64,000 nucleotides of DNA from Anaerolineales bacterium. Its GTDB lineage: Bacteria; Chloroflexota; Anaerolineae; Aggregatilineales; UBA2796. Every line of letters begins with the position of its first letter. Positions within the stretch are counted from its first letter, which is position 1. The notes under the pieces were generated by a model, which saw only the letters and a program-made list of their open reading frames with translations, had not been told where the DNA came from and did not search any database. Location: assembly GCA_015075625.1 (NCBI GenBank), contig JABTTZ010000001.1:1922001-1986000 (forward strand), given 5' to 3'. Below, piece by piece: positions 1-9,223 of this stretch. Position numbers and translations under genes: made by a program.

Positions 1-1
1 T

Positions 2-2833
2 GCCCGACAAAATAACGAACGAAATCCCTTCTTAGTTGAAACCTTGACAACACAATTCGCCATGCTAAATAGCTGGCAAGTTGGTGATGCTCGAATTGAG
101 GACGTGGTTCGTCGGCTGCGGCTACTTCCGGCGAATATTGAGGGTAATGAGCAGTTCCTCAAAGGGTTACGTGGACAGTGGACGGCGTATGACCCTACAC
201 AGCAACGTGAACTCAATGTCAACCTGATTGACTATGAACATCCTGAGCGCAATACCTTTCACTTCACTCAAGAAATGTGGTTTGAGGATCGGGATCGCCG
301 TCGAATGGACATGGTGCTATTCATCAATGGCTTGCCTGTCGTCCTCATCGAAAACAAAGCACCCACATTGCCCGATGCCGGAGAGCAGGGTTTTCGACAA
401 GTCCAAGAAACATATACTGCCCAAATCCCAGAGTTTCTCAAGTTTCCAATTCCATTTGCCGTCTGTGCGCGGGGTGTAGAGTATGGCGCAACGTGGAATC
501 CGCGCATGACTGCATTCTACACATGGAAATTACACACTAGCGCAACTGGACTGGAAGCTCTTGGTAAATCGTTCTTTGATCGTCAAAACGTACTCAATAT
601 CCTTCGTGACTACACCATTTTTTATCGAAGCGAAGATACATTACAGAAATACCTGATGCGCCCTCATCAGATGCGGACGGTGGAAAAGATTGTTGAACGT
701 GTCATCGAAGGAATTCATGGCGCGGAAGCGAATACAGGGCTTGAGTGGCACACACAAGGTAGCGGCAAAACCCTGACGATGATCGTGGCGGCACACTTGC
801 TCCGTCGTCAGCGTGAATTAGAAAACCCAACACTCCTCATCGTAGTAGACCGAATTGAACTTGAAACCCAGATGCAGCAAAACCTTGAAGCGTTCGGTTT
901 TGCTGGTGTGACACGCGCAGAGAGTAGAGAACACCTGCGGCAACTGCTGAACAATGATTATCGTGGTTTGATTGTGACGACCATCCATAAGTTTGACCGC
1001 ATGAATGCTGATGCCTGCACTCGAAAAAATGTTATCTTGCTAATTGATGAAGCACATCGTTCTCAGGAAGGCGATTTAGGTGTGTACTTGAATGCTGCCC
1101 TGCCAAATGCCTTCAAGTTCGGGTTTACTGGAACACCGATTGATAAGGGTAAAGTAGGAAAAGGCACATTTAAACTCTTCGGACAGTTTGATGCTGAAGG
1201 GTATCATGACAAATACAGCATCAATGAGAGCATTGAAGACGGTACAACTGTCCCACTGTACTACACACTTGCACCATCAAAAGTTTGGCTTGATAAAGAG
1301 CAACTTGAGACAGAATTTCACGAACTCCGTGATGAATTCTTTAACGAACTTGATGAGGAAGGCGCGGAAAGTCAAGAAGCCCTTTCCCGTCTACTCCAAC
1401 GCGCTGATAAATTGATGGCTGTTCTGAAGTCTCCATCTCGTATTACAGCCATAGCGGAACATATCGCGCAACACTTCCAAGAAGCTGTGCTGCCGCTCGG
1501 TCTCAAAGCATTGGTCGTTGCTCCTGATCGTGAAGCCTGTGCGCTCTATAAGCAAGCACTCGACCAATTGTTGCCCACAGAATGGAGTGTAGTAGTCTAT
1601 AGTCCAGACCATAAAGATATTGGGCTACTGCGTGAATACCACCTTGATGATGATAGTGAAAAGCAGGTGCGCCGTGCATTCCGTGACCCTGCGAGAGACC
1701 CAAAAATCCTAATTGTGACAGAAAAATTGCTGACGGGGTATGATGCTCCGGTTGCCTATGCAATGTACTTGGATAAGCCACTCAAAGACCATACGCTGCT
1801 TCAAGCAATAGCACGAGTGAATCGCCCCTATCCAAACAAGAAAAGCGGTTTGATTGTTGATTATCAAGCGATTTTTGAAGATTTGCAGCGGGCATTAGCA
1901 TTCGACCAAGCCAGCATCACAAAAGGTCTCATTGACCTTGAAAAGCTCAAAACTCGGTTTGGCGAACTCCTCACAAGCGCAGAAGGCATTGTTGCCCCGA
2001 TTAATCCCAACAAGGTTGAAGGGCGTACTGATAGGTTACTTGAATACTTCTTCGATACTGAAGTCCGTGAACGTCTCTTTGAAGTGTTTGGCGAACTTCA
2101 AGATGCCTTCGAAATTCTCTCACCTGATGCCTTCTTGTATCCATACTTGGATCGCTTTGCCTTTGTCACTCAACTTTACCAAGTGGTCTATGCAGAGTTC
2201 TCCCCAAAAGCACAACAACAACGGCTAGAACGCCAGCTTTTGAAGAAAACAGATGCATTGATTCGCCAGCATGTATCTGCTGATCGAGTCGTTTCGCCAA
2301 TGCACATATATCCTATCAATCGTAATCTTGCCGATGTGGTCAACAGCGATAATGTCAGCGCCCAGGTGAAGGTCATCAATTTACAACGTAGCCTCATCGC
2401 AACAATTGAAGAACTCGGCGATGAACAACCATATCTATTGAGTTTGAGCGATGCAGTGGAAGAAGTAATCCAACGGCTCTTGGATCGGCAAATTAGTGCG
2501 GAAACTGCCCTTGCTGAACAGTTGAAAAATGCTGAACGGCTGGTGGAAATGCAAGAAGCACGGGCTGAAAGCGATTTAGATAATGTGGCATTCTCGCTCA
2601 ACATGGTACTGCGTGGTAGCCAACAATTTGCAGGTGATACAGATATACTCGCTCAAGAACTCGCAGCTTTGCTAAACCAGCGACAAGGATGGATCTACAA
2701 CGAACGCCTAGAGGGACAAGTACGCACAGAACTATATGCTCGGTTGCTGAAAGAACTTCCAAAACCAGTAAACCCGCAAAATGCCAGAAACCTCGTCAAT
2801 GATTTGCTGCGAATGCACAGAACGGTGATGTGA
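2..2833 (+). CDS. hsdR: Type I restriction enzyme R subunit (partial at left edge)
   Basis: Motor and nuclease subunit of a type I restriction-modification complex, cutting DNA after ATP-driven translocation. The N-terminal PD-(D/E)xK nuclease is visible as a D in MDMVLF and the IENK signature near 350. SF2 helicase motifs follow: GSGKT Walker A near 760, IDEAH near 1045, a GFTGTP motif near 1130 and an ARVNRP motif VI near 1815. The first internal start is a TTG at 44, but the frame stays open with protein-like sequence to the edge and the family usually begins further upstream, so I call the gene 5'-truncated by the window. hsdM and hsdS are not visible and presumably lie to the left. It overlaps the next gene at TGATG, which suggests translational coupling. 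Confidence 0.95.
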   Translation, partial: ARQNNERNPFLVETLTTQFAMLNSWQVGDARIEDVVRRLRLLPANIEGNEQFLKGLRGQWTAYDPTQQRELNVNLIDYEHPERNTFHFTQEMWFEDRDRRRMDMVLFINGLPVVLIENKAPTLPDAGEQGFRQVQETYTAQIPEFLKFPIPFAVCARGVEYGATWNPRMTAFYTWKLHTSATGLEALGKSFFDRQNVLNILRDYTIFYRSEDTLQKYLMRPHQMRTVEKIVERVIEGIHGAEANTGLEWHTQGSGKTLTMIVAAHLLRRQRELENPTLLIVVDRIELETQMQQNLEAFGFAGVTRAESREHLRQLLNNDYRGLIVTTIHKFDRMNADACTRKNVILLIDEAHRSQEGDLGVYLNAALPNAFKFGFTGTPIDKGKVGKGTFKLFGQFDAEGYHDKYSINESIEDGTTVPLYYTLAPSKVWLDKEQLETEFHELRDEFFNELDEEGAESQEALSRLLQRADKLMAVLKSPSRITAIAEHIAQHFQEAVLPLGLKALVVAPDREACALYKQALDQLLPTEWSVVVYSPDHKDIGLLREYHLDDDSEKQVRRAFRDPARDPKILIVTEKLLTGYDAPVAYAMYLDKPLKDHTLLQAIARVNRPYPNKKSGLIVDYQAIFEDLQRALAFDQASITKGLIDLEKLKTRFGELLTSAEGIVAPINPNKVEGRTDRLLEYFFDTEVRERLFEVFGELQDAFEILSPDAFLYPYLDRFAFVTQLYQVVYAEFSPKAQQQRLERQLLKKTDALIRQHVSADRVVSPMHIYPINRNLADVVNSDNVSAQVKVINLQRSLIATIEELGDEQPYLLSLSDAVEEVIQRLLDRQISAETALAEQLKNAERLVEMQEARAESDLDNVAFSLNMVLRGSQQFAGDTDILAQELAALLNQRQGWIYNERLEGQVRTELYARLLKELPKPVNPQNARNLVNDLLRMHRTVM

Positions 2834-3168
2834 TGACAAGTCACCAGACTTTTGCTTCACAAGCATCTCATTCGTCGGAGCATCTTCACAGTATGATTGA
2901 TAGTTGGGCGACAGAGATTGGTGTCTCAGTCACTCGTGTTCAAATACGAAAAATGAAGCGAAAGTGGGGATCTGTCTCGACGGCTGGCATTTTGACACTT
3001 TCTAGCCACTTGCTCTGTCTCCCTCTTGACCTTGCAGAATACGTGATTGTTCATGAGCTTGTGCATTTGCGCTGCCCAGATCACAGCAAAGCGTGGAAAG
3101 TCAGCATGGGGCTGTATCTTCCAGACTGGCGAATACGTCATAGCCAGTTACAGAAGCATCGTCTCTGA
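2833..3168 (+). CDS. YgjP/SprT-like zinc metalloprotease (DUF45)
   Basis: A 111-residue protein starting at the ATG that overlaps the hsdR stop; a GTG three bases earlier is an alternative. It carries the hallmark of the YgjP/WLM-like family: a KRKWGS stretch (residues ~37-42), then VIVHELVHLR with the HExxH zinc site, and a later PDHSKAW where the third ligand and the aromatic motif are expected. YgjP-like genes frequently follow type I hsdR genes, so it is probably an accessory of the restriction locus. It is shorter than typical members (about 170-230 residues) because only the C-terminal catalytic part is present. The substrate is unknown. Confidence 0.85.
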   Translation: MTSHQTFASQASHSSEHLHSMIDSWATEIGVSVTRVQIRKMKRKWGSVSTAGILTLSSHLLCLPLDLAEYVIVHELVHLRCPDHSKAWKVSMGLYLPDWRIRHSQLQKHRL

Positions 3169-3216
3169 CATCCTTCTAGTAGCCTGACATTTTATTCTGA
3201 CATTGCAAAAAATAGA

Positions 3217-3245
3217 TTGACAAGTCAGGTATTTTCGCATAGACT
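3217..3245 (+). promoter_or_regulatory. Sigma-70-type promoter for the QueC-like operon
   Basis: A perfect -35 TTGACA (3217-3222) sits 17 bp before TAGACT (3240-3245, four of six matches to the -10 consensus). It lies in the 110-bp gap between the YgjP-like gene and the next start. An AGGAG ribosome site lies just before the ATG at 3279. This makes the following operon an independent transcription unit rather than part of the restriction operon. Confidence 0.6.
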
Positions 3246-3278
3246 CCGATTCATGAGGTTGAGTCTAGGAGTGGTGAA

Positions 3279-3773
3279 ATGCCTGACGGAGATGTCGTGT
3301 ATCACGGCGTGGGTCGGGGATACGCTGGAGCGTACAACGAACTATGTGAGGGATACTTTAGTGATGAGCAGGTTGCAGGAAAAATAGCAAAAGCCCTCCG
3401 TAAAGGACTGAAGCGATACGGCAATCAGCCGATAACGCTTGTTACTCAAACCTTTGCTGATGTCTCCGACGCTGTTGCTAGGGGAACCGGAATCCTGTCT
3501 ACCCAAGAAAGCTACCAGATAGATCAAACGGCGCGTGAACTCATGGGTCATCGGCGGGGAACTCCGCTTGCCGTTGATGCTTGTAAAGAGTATGTCATGC
3601 AGGTTTGTGCTGGGGCTGGAAATAGCCTTACCGTTGTTTCTGTCATACGTGGGTACGTTTCGCGGGTACTGCAAGCTGACTTTTACGAACATCTGCCGCT
3701 TCTTAATCACCACAACGACATATCTTCAGAGGTCGTTGACCAACGGATTCAGCAAGTACGCCCCTCACGTTGA
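3279..3773 (+). CDS. Unknown partner protein of the QueC-like operon (probably frameshifted)
   Basis: First gene of the operon, with AGGAG ahead of its ATG. I do not recognise the family. The frame ends at 3773 after 164 residues. The +1 frame from about 3755 to 3936 then reads as a convincing charged C-terminus (KYAPHVDVEIEKI onward) that ends inside the start of the QatC-like gene. The simplest reading is one protein of about 218 residues interrupted by a single extra base near 3755. Its place immediately before a QatC-like enzyme matches that of qatB in Qat systems, so it may be the substrate or partner of that enzyme. That role is inferred from position only. The sequence shows no transmembrane segment and no motif I can name. 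Confidence 0.6.
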   Translation: MPDGDVVYHGVGRGYAGAYNELCEGYFSDEQVAGKIAKALRKGLKRYGNQPITLVTQTFADVSDAVARGTGILSTQESYQIDQTARELMGHRRGTPLAVDACKEYVMQVCAGAGNSLTVVSVIRGYVSRVLQADFYEHLPLLNHHNDISSEVVDQRIQQVRPSR

Positions 3774-3936
3774 TGTAGAAATTGAAAAAATAGTGGCACA
3801 AATCGCCAAAACTGGTCGGGTTGACCGTTTGCGTAAAGAAGCTCGTGATCGTACCAAGTCACAACCTGATTTTTCGGGAATGGATATTTCGATGCCGGGT
3901 GATTGGCAGGATGGTGACAATGATGACGATGCCTGA
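3754..3936 (+). other. C-terminal continuation of the preceding gene in the +1 frame
   Basis: This stretch encodes an acidic, lysine-rich tail (VEIEKIVAQIAKTGR, later PGDWQDGDNDDDA) with no plausible start of its own: upstream in this frame the translation looks random. It ends at the TGA at 3934-3936, overlapping the next gene's start, as expected for tightly packed operon genes. No obvious slippery heptamer is visible at the junction near 3750-3760, so a mutation or sequencing error is more likely than programmed frameshifting. Confidence 0.5.
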
Positions 3937-5380
3937 GCCTCACTACACCTTTGATTTTGAGGGGCTTTCTGATCACCTTCAGAATAGCCACCTGCAAATT
4001 ACTGACCATCTTGAGGGGAGAACTGCAACGATTCGTGTTTCAGTGGATGACACCGATTTTCTCCACCTTCGTGGATTACAAGTTGATGGTCATATTGCAG
4101 ACCTCATTGACTTGGCGGTTGCCATTTCTGAAGCGGATCGTTGGTCGCAGCGTGATCCTGAATTCCCCTGTGTCATACGTGTCCGTTTGCCTGTGCGTCA
4201 TCTTGAAAGGTTCAATCAACCTGGACTGCATGAGCATCTTCGAACGATGTTGTATTGGTTCACTGGTGATTATTGGATCTTCGAGTTTACTGCCCTAAGC
4301 CAGCAACGACGGTTTGCTGAACTGCAACGTCCGTTGTGGAAATCATCAAACGCAGATGTTCATGCCGAAGTTGCGCTTTGGAGTGGCGGGCTTGATGCTT
4401 TGGCAGGTCTCTGCAATCGCATTCATCAAGGTATAGCTGATCGTTTTCTTCTTTTTGGGGCAGGAGGAAACTCCTCAATACGTGGTGTACAGCAGCGTGT
4501 GTTCCAACTCCTAAAGAAGCGTTTAGGTGGTGATTTGCACCTGATGCAATTGCACATTTATCAACGCGATACCAAAAAAACTGGGCTGCGACCAGACAAA
4601 AAACTGAGGGCGCGTGGAGTGGTCTTTATGCTCTTAGGCTCTGCCTATGCTCGTTTAGAAGGGCAACATGCGCTCGCGCTATATGAGAATGGTACGGGCG
4701 CTATAAACCTGCCATTTCGCGCCTCTGAGGTGGGACTTGACCATGCTCGTTCCGTCCATCCCCTCTCGCTACATGGGGTCAGTAAATTGGTGTCTTTTGT
4801 TCTTGAGGAGCAATTTGTCGTTCACAACCCATTTATCTGGTGGACGAAAGCAGAAATGTGTCATGTTTTGGAGAAATTGGGGGTAACGGATATTGCTTGG
4901 CAAACGGTCTCATGTGATCGACAACACAGGAAAGATACTCCTCAATGTGGGCGTTGTTCATCTTGTCTCCTCCGGCGCGAAAGCTTTCTCGCCTCTGGCA
5001 TTCCTGATAAGACCCGATACCTTATTCATACTGAGTCGGGAAACGCTTTACATGCGCTTTTACGCAAAAGCCAACTACCACACATGATGTATCAATCTAA
5101 AACCATGTATGCTGCACTCCAAAATGGACATGCTTGGGATGTTTTCGCACGGCAACATCCAAGTCGTCTTGCTGATATGGTAGACCGCTTAAGTCAAGAA
5201 GTAGGCGAAAATCGTGAAAACATTATCGAAGAAGTAGTTTCTCTCTTTCAGCGATACGCTGATGAGTGGATGCAACCGAGCGTAAGAGCGGTTTTTGACC
5301 GAGAAATCGAGGACATAAAACGTGTCCCCAAACGCACGAAACAACCGAACGCTGTTTCGCATGAAGGAATGCAAAAATGA
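3920..5380 (+). CDS. QatC/QueC-like PP-loop enzyme
   Basis: About 486 residues from ATG 3920; ATGs at 3911 and 3923 are alternatives. QueC enzymes use ATP through a PP-loop to make preQ0, and homologues serve in defence systems such as Qat. The PP-loop is LWSGGLDAL near residue 150 (the family's SGGLDS with a final A). A cysteine cluster CGRCSSC near residues 355-361, with another C upstream, fits the QueC zinc site. An upstream FTGDYW stretch also occurs, as LTGDYW, in the QatC gene at 10,051. This marks a QatC-type protein with the extra N-terminal domain, not a housekeeping QueC. No other queuosine genes are nearby. Its stop overlaps the next start by ATGA. Confidence 0.85.
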   Translation: MMTMPEPHYTFDFEGLSDHLQNSHLQITDHLEGRTATIRVSVDDTDFLHLRGLQVDGHIADLIDLAVAISEADRWSQRDPEFPCVIRVRLPVRHLERFNQPGLHEHLRTMLYWFTGDYWIFEFTALSQQRRFAELQRPLWKSSNADVHAEVALWSGGLDALAGLCNRIHQGIADRFLLFGAGGNSSIRGVQQRVFQLLKKRLGGDLHLMQLHIYQRDTKKTGLRPDKKLRARGVVFMLLGSAYARLEGQHALALYENGTGAINLPFRASEVGLDHARSVHPLSLHGVSKLVSFVLEEQFVVHNPFIWWTKAEMCHVLEKLGVTDIAWQTVSCDRQHRKDTPQCGRCSSCLLRRESFLASGIPDKTRYLIHTESGNALHALLRKSQLPHMMYQSKTMYAALQNGHAWDVFARQHPSRLADMVDRLSQEVGENRENIIEEVVSLFQRYADEWMQPSVRAVFDREIEDIKRVPKRTKQPNAVSHEGMQK

Positions 5381-6543
5381 ACGACGCTGAAAAGATATTG
5401 AATGCTCTCGATGCACGCGAATTCGGCAAGCGACTTCGCCTAGCTCGTGAACGGCGAGGCATGACGCAAGACGACGCAGGAAAGGTCATCAACGTTGGTC
5501 GTACCACGATTGTCGCAATCGAAAAGGGAGAGCGTAGGATTCGCCCTGAAGAGCTAATTCAACTTGCAATCGAATATGGACGTGATGTGAATGATCTCAT
5601 TCGAGAGATGCAACCAACGCTCTTCACCGAACCGCAGTTTCGGGGACCCGAACACTATGAAAATGAAGAAGACGCGCAGATCGAACAATGGATTGAAACG
5701 TTAAAAGAACTCGCTGCGGATTATTTTGAGTATGAGCAACTTCTCGATGCTCCAATGGTCAAAAAATATCCGCCAGAATATCAGATGGGTAGGCTTAAAG
5801 CAGATGAAATTGGCGAAAGCATTGCCCTTGAGGAGCGCCAACGGCTAGGACTGGGTGATAAACCAATTGGGGTGCTTCGGACGCTACTAGAACAAGAAGT
5901 TGGGCTAAGGATTTACTACTTACCGCTCAAGCCCTCAAAGTATTCGGCAATATATGTCTATAGCGATCAAATCGGTGGTTGTATTGCAGTAAACAGTCAA
6001 CACCCTGAAGAGCGGGATAGATTATCTCTTGCTCATGATTACGGACATTTTCTCACCTCACGCTATAAACCCACGCTTTATATCGAAGGGTTTTATCCTC
6101 AACGGTCTGACTCCGAAAAAATTGCCGATCAATTTGCGGTTCATTTTCTTATGCCAACGACGGGGATTACGAGAAGGTTCACTGACATTCGCAAGACGAA
6201 GGGGAAGGTTACGCCATACGATTTAGTAGAAATGGCACACTATTTTGGCGTGTCTTTTGAAGCACTATGTTATCGCCTTGAGGGGTTACGGCTCATTCCA
6301 TCTGGAATGCTTGAGCATCTCAAAGAACAAGGATTTAAAGTGCAATATGTAAAAGCGCAGTTAGGACTTGAAATGTTGCCAGCAAGTCGGCAACGCCTGC
6401 CGCTGCGTCATCAACTTCTTGCTGTTGAAGCACTCGATCAAGGTCTTGTAAGTGAGAGCCGATTTGCCCAATTACTTGAAGTCGATCTCCTTGAGGCACG
6501 CGCAATTTTTGCTGCCCTTAAAGGTGAAGCACTCTCCTTCTAG
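5377..6543 (+). CDS. XRE-family regulator with ImmA/IrrE-type metalloprotease domain
   Basis: A 388-residue two-domain protein. Residues ~12-68 form an XRE helix-turn-helix (RGMTQDDAGK, then TTIVAIEKGER). The region around residues 215-260 is an ImmA/IrrE (M78, COG2856) peptidase: AHDYGHFL supplies an HxxxH zinc site with D where the usual catalytic E stands, and ADQFAVHFLMP provides the downstream helix. ImmA-type proteins cleave repressors or antitoxins after a cue. It is coupled by ATGA overlap to the QatC-like gene and followed by a PIN nuclease. A regulator or antitoxin-like sensor role is therefore likely, but it is inferred from context. Confidence 0.88.
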   Translation: MNDAEKILNALDAREFGKRLRLARERRGMTQDDAGKVINVGRTTIVAIEKGERRIRPEELIQLAIEYGRDVNDLIREMQPTLFTEPQFRGPEHYENEEDAQIEQWIETLKELAADYFEYEQLLDAPMVKKYPPEYQMGRLKADEIGESIALEERQRLGLGDKPIGVLRTLLEQEVGLRIYYLPLKPSKYSAIYVYSDQIGGCIAVNSQHPEERDRLSLAHDYGHFLTSRYKPTLYIEGFYPQRSDSEKIADQFAVHFLMPTTGITRRFTDIRKTKGKVTPYDLVEMAHYFGVSFEALCYRLEGLRLIPSGMLEHLKEQGFKVQYVKAQLGLEMLPASRQRLPLRHQLLAVEALDQGLVSESRFAQLLEVDLLEARAIFAALKGEALSF

Positions 6544-6596
6544 GAAGGTAGTGGTCATGCCACATATATTGGAACTTCGGTGAAGGAGAACAGTAG

Positions 6597-7178
6597 TTGA
6601 GCAGCGAACTAGCCTTCCAACATGAATGTGTTATCTGTGATGCGTGCTCTGTGATTAATTTGTATGCAACAGACCGAATGGGAGACATTTTACGGGCTGC
6701 TCCTACCCGTTTTGCCGTTTGTTCCCATGTGAAAGATAAAGAAGCGCTCGGAGTATTTAATGGACAAGTCATTGACGGAAAACGCCAACGCAACCCTATC
6801 AACTTAGAACCACTCATTACGGCAGGTATCCTCGATGTTGCGGCACATGATTGGAACATCCATGCCAATCAGATTATCGTGTTAAGTCGAGCTGGTATTA
6901 GTGGAATGGGTGAAAAAATTTCCAGTGCAATTGCCCTAGAAAAGGGATGGGGAATAGTCACAGATGATCGTCATGCCCATAAGAAACTGACCGTTTTGAT
7001 GCCTCAGACCCAAATTCTCACAACGATTGATTTGGTACGGCACTGGGCGAATGTGGAGAACATCGGTGTTGATGTTCTCCGTGAAGTGCTGGAAAAAATT
7101 CGGATAAGAGGGAATGCCGAACCAGCGCAAGACCATCCACACTATGCGTGGATTATGAGTATAGTGTCTACCCCATAA
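6597..7178 (+). CDS. PIN-like nuclease, probable effector or toxin
   Basis: 193 residues starting at TTG 6597, placed eight bases after a clear AAGGAG (6583-6588). PIN-fold acidic residues are visible in order: CDACSVINL (residues ~13-21), GMGEKISSAIAL (~107-118) and VTDDRHA (~126-132). The pattern D...GE...TDD is that of PIN ribonuclease toxins. The gene lies 53 bp after the XRE-ImmA/IrrE gene on the same strand, an arrangement that resembles a toxin with its protease-regulator. It may be the effector of the QueC-like operon or a separate toxin-antitoxin pair. I cannot tell which from sequence alone. Confidence 0.75.
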   Translation: MSSELAFQHECVICDACSVINLYATDRMGDILRAAPTRFAVCSHVKDKEALGVFNGQVIDGKRQRNPINLEPLITAGILDVAAHDWNIHANQIIVLSRAGISGMGEKISSAIALEKGWGIVTDDRHAHKKLTVLMPQTQILTTIDLVRHWANVENIGVDVLREVLEKIRIRGNAEPAQDHPHYAWIMSIVSTP

Positions 7179-7251
7179 TGGGGGCGGGCTATGGGTTTAT
7201 AATCCGAAATTGAGGCATTTCTGCCTCTCTAAACAACGCTAAGGAGAACTT

Positions 7252-9213
7252 ATGTGGTCTGACAACGAGGCAAGTATTGACCTGCTACGCTTTCGGTCAC
7301 TTGCAAAAACAATAGATGATGTCATTACAACAGATAGCCTTCTACCTACCACGATTGGCGTTTTTGGTGACTGGGGAAGTGGCAAGTCCACCTTGCTGAA
7401 AATGATTCAGAATGATCTTGAGGGTATGGATGGTGTCATGTGCCTTACATTCAACGGATGGCTGTTTGAAGGATATGAAGATGCCAAAACCGCCCTTATG
7501 GGAAGCATCATTGATGCCCTTGAAGAGCACGCAAAAGCAAACGAATCAATATTCGCAAAATCTGGGGCGCTCATCACGAAATTGCTCGGACGAGTGAGTT
7601 GGATGCAAGCCATTGGTCTTGTGGGTAAATACGGTCTCCCTATCCTTTTAGGGATGCCTCAATTAGCTGCCCTTACTGCGGCAGCGGATATGATGAAAAC
7701 TCAGCCAACTAGCCCTGAAGAGTTATCGAAACTCATTAAAGCGAATCCCAAAGAACTCCAAGAGATCCGCCGCGACATAAGGGATTTCAGAAAAGATTTT
7801 GCCCAGCTACTTCACGAAACAGAGGTTCGCACGCTGGTAGTGTTTATTGATGATTTGGACAGATGCCTGCCTGAAACCGTGATAGCGACATTAGAAGCAA
7901 TTCGGTTATTCCTTTTTGTGCCTAATACCGTCTTCATTCTCGGAGCAGATGAACGGTTGGTAGAGTATGCTGCCCGTACTCGTTTCCCAGCTACTCCTGG
8001 CGTAGAGCGCGAACTTGCTCTCGGTAAAGATTATTTGGAAAAACTCATTCAAATCCCATTGAGAATCCCGCCTTTGAGTGGTGGTGAAATTGAATCCTAT
8101 ATGAATCTGCTCTTTGCAGAAAAAGCACTTGATTCGGATTGCTACTCGTCCCTTTGCGAGAAACTCACACAAGCAAAACCTGCTGACGTATTTGCGCGAA
8201 CATTCGATATAGAGAGCGCACGTAACATTCTGAAGCAAGATGATGTCTCGCTAATACAAGCTGATCTCGACCTAACAGCAAGAATTGTTCCCATATTGAG
8301 TCAAGGACTTGGTGGCAATCCACGCAGGACTAAGCGCTTCCTCAACACCATGATTTTGAGAATGAAGTTAAGTAAAGAGCGCGGTATTGACTTACAGCAG
8401 CGTGTACTTGTGAAATTGATGGTGCTTGAGTACACAAAATCAGAGTTCTTTAAGCAAATTGCGAACTTGCAAATCCTTCAGGAAGGGAAACCAAACGAAC
8501 TCAAAGAAGCCGAAAAATACGTAATTGGTGCGGCAACTGAGACAGATAAGGAAAATCTCGAACTAGCTCAAGCTACGGATTTGCCTGCACAAAAAAGCAA
8601 ATTGAAAGATTCTAAGTCTGCTGCCCATACGAGTGGACAGGATACAAGTGAGTCATCGCTATCTTGGCAAGTCCAAACATGGGTAACAGATGAATGGATG
8701 CTCCGATGGTTAAAACTTGATCCGATACTAGCGGATATTGATCTGCGCCCATACTTCTATATCGCTCATGATAAGGTTGGAGGGTTCACTGGAAGCCAAT
8801 TACGCCTTACCCCCAGAGCAAGAGAAGTATTGAATCGCCTGATTAGCCCGCAGGAAGTAACTCGGAAAATTGGTCTAAAAGATTTGGAAACCCTCAACGA
8901 AGCTGACGTGAATTCAATATTCCAAAGTTTGACTGACCAAATACGGCAAATGGAAGGTTCTGCGACTACGCAACTTGAGAGAACCTTGTTTGATGTAGTC
9001 GAGAAGAAACGAGACTTGCTTCCACAATTAATTGCGTTTTATGAGGCATTACCTGATTTGCGGATAGTGCCTGCTATTCCGCCAATGCTTTTACGGGTGT
9101 CAAAAGATACTCCGGCTGAAGGTATTGCCCGTAATCTCATGACACGTTGGTCAAGTTCTTCAAATCAAGGGCTTGCTTCGGCGTCAAAGCAAATCTTAAA
9201 CAGAAAGAACTGA
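7252..9213 (+). CDS. qatA: QatA: KAP-family P-loop NTPase of the Qat anti-phage system
   Basis: 653 residues with AAGGAG correctly spaced before the ATG. The N-terminal P-loop is GDWGSGKST (residues ~37-45). Walker B is VVFIDDLDRC (~199-208), which, with the following LEAIRLFL and ILGADE, is characteristic of KAP NTPases. A hydrophobic stretch around residues 120-150 (GLPILLGMPQ region) matches the membrane-associated insertion common in KAP proteins. The order KAP ATPase, small partner, QueC-like and TatD-like gene is exactly that of the described QatABCD defence system. A TATAAT hexamer at 7198-7203 could be a -10 box, but no good -35 is visible. Confidence 0.92.
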   Translation: MWSDNEASIDLLRFRSLAKTIDDVITTDSLLPTTIGVFGDWGSGKSTLLKMIQNDLEGMDGVMCLTFNGWLFEGYEDAKTALMGSIIDALEEHAKANESIFAKSGALITKLLGRVSWMQAIGLVGKYGLPILLGMPQLAALTAAADMMKTQPTSPEELSKLIKANPKELQEIRRDIRDFRKDFAQLLHETEVRTLVVFIDDLDRCLPETVIATLEAIRLFLFVPNTVFILGADERLVEYAARTRFPATPGVERELALGKDYLEKLIQIPLRIPPLSGGEIESYMNLLFAEKALDSDCYSSLCEKLTQAKPADVFARTFDIESARNILKQDDVSLIQADLDLTARIVPILSQGLGGNPRRTKRFLNTMILRMKLSKERGIDLQQRVLVKLMVLEYTKSEFFKQIANLQILQEGKPNELKEAEKYVIGAATETDKENLELAQATDLPAQKSKLKDSKSAAHTSGQDTSESSLSWQVQTWVTDEWMLRWLKLDPILADIDLRPYFYIAHDKVGGFTGSQLRLTPRAREVLNRLISPQEVTRKIGLKDLETLNEADVNSIFQSLTDQIRQMEGSATTQLERTLFDVVEKKRDLLPQLIAFYEALPDLRIVPAIPPMLLRVSKDTPAEGIARNLMTRWSSSSNQGLASASKQILNRKN

Positions 9214-9223
9214 GCAGATATTT

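Noticed and set aside
3535-3760. First half of the +1-frame ORF as a separate gene
   Set aside because: Its translation up to about 3,755 is random-looking; only the tail after that point looks like coding sequence and belongs to the preceding gene.
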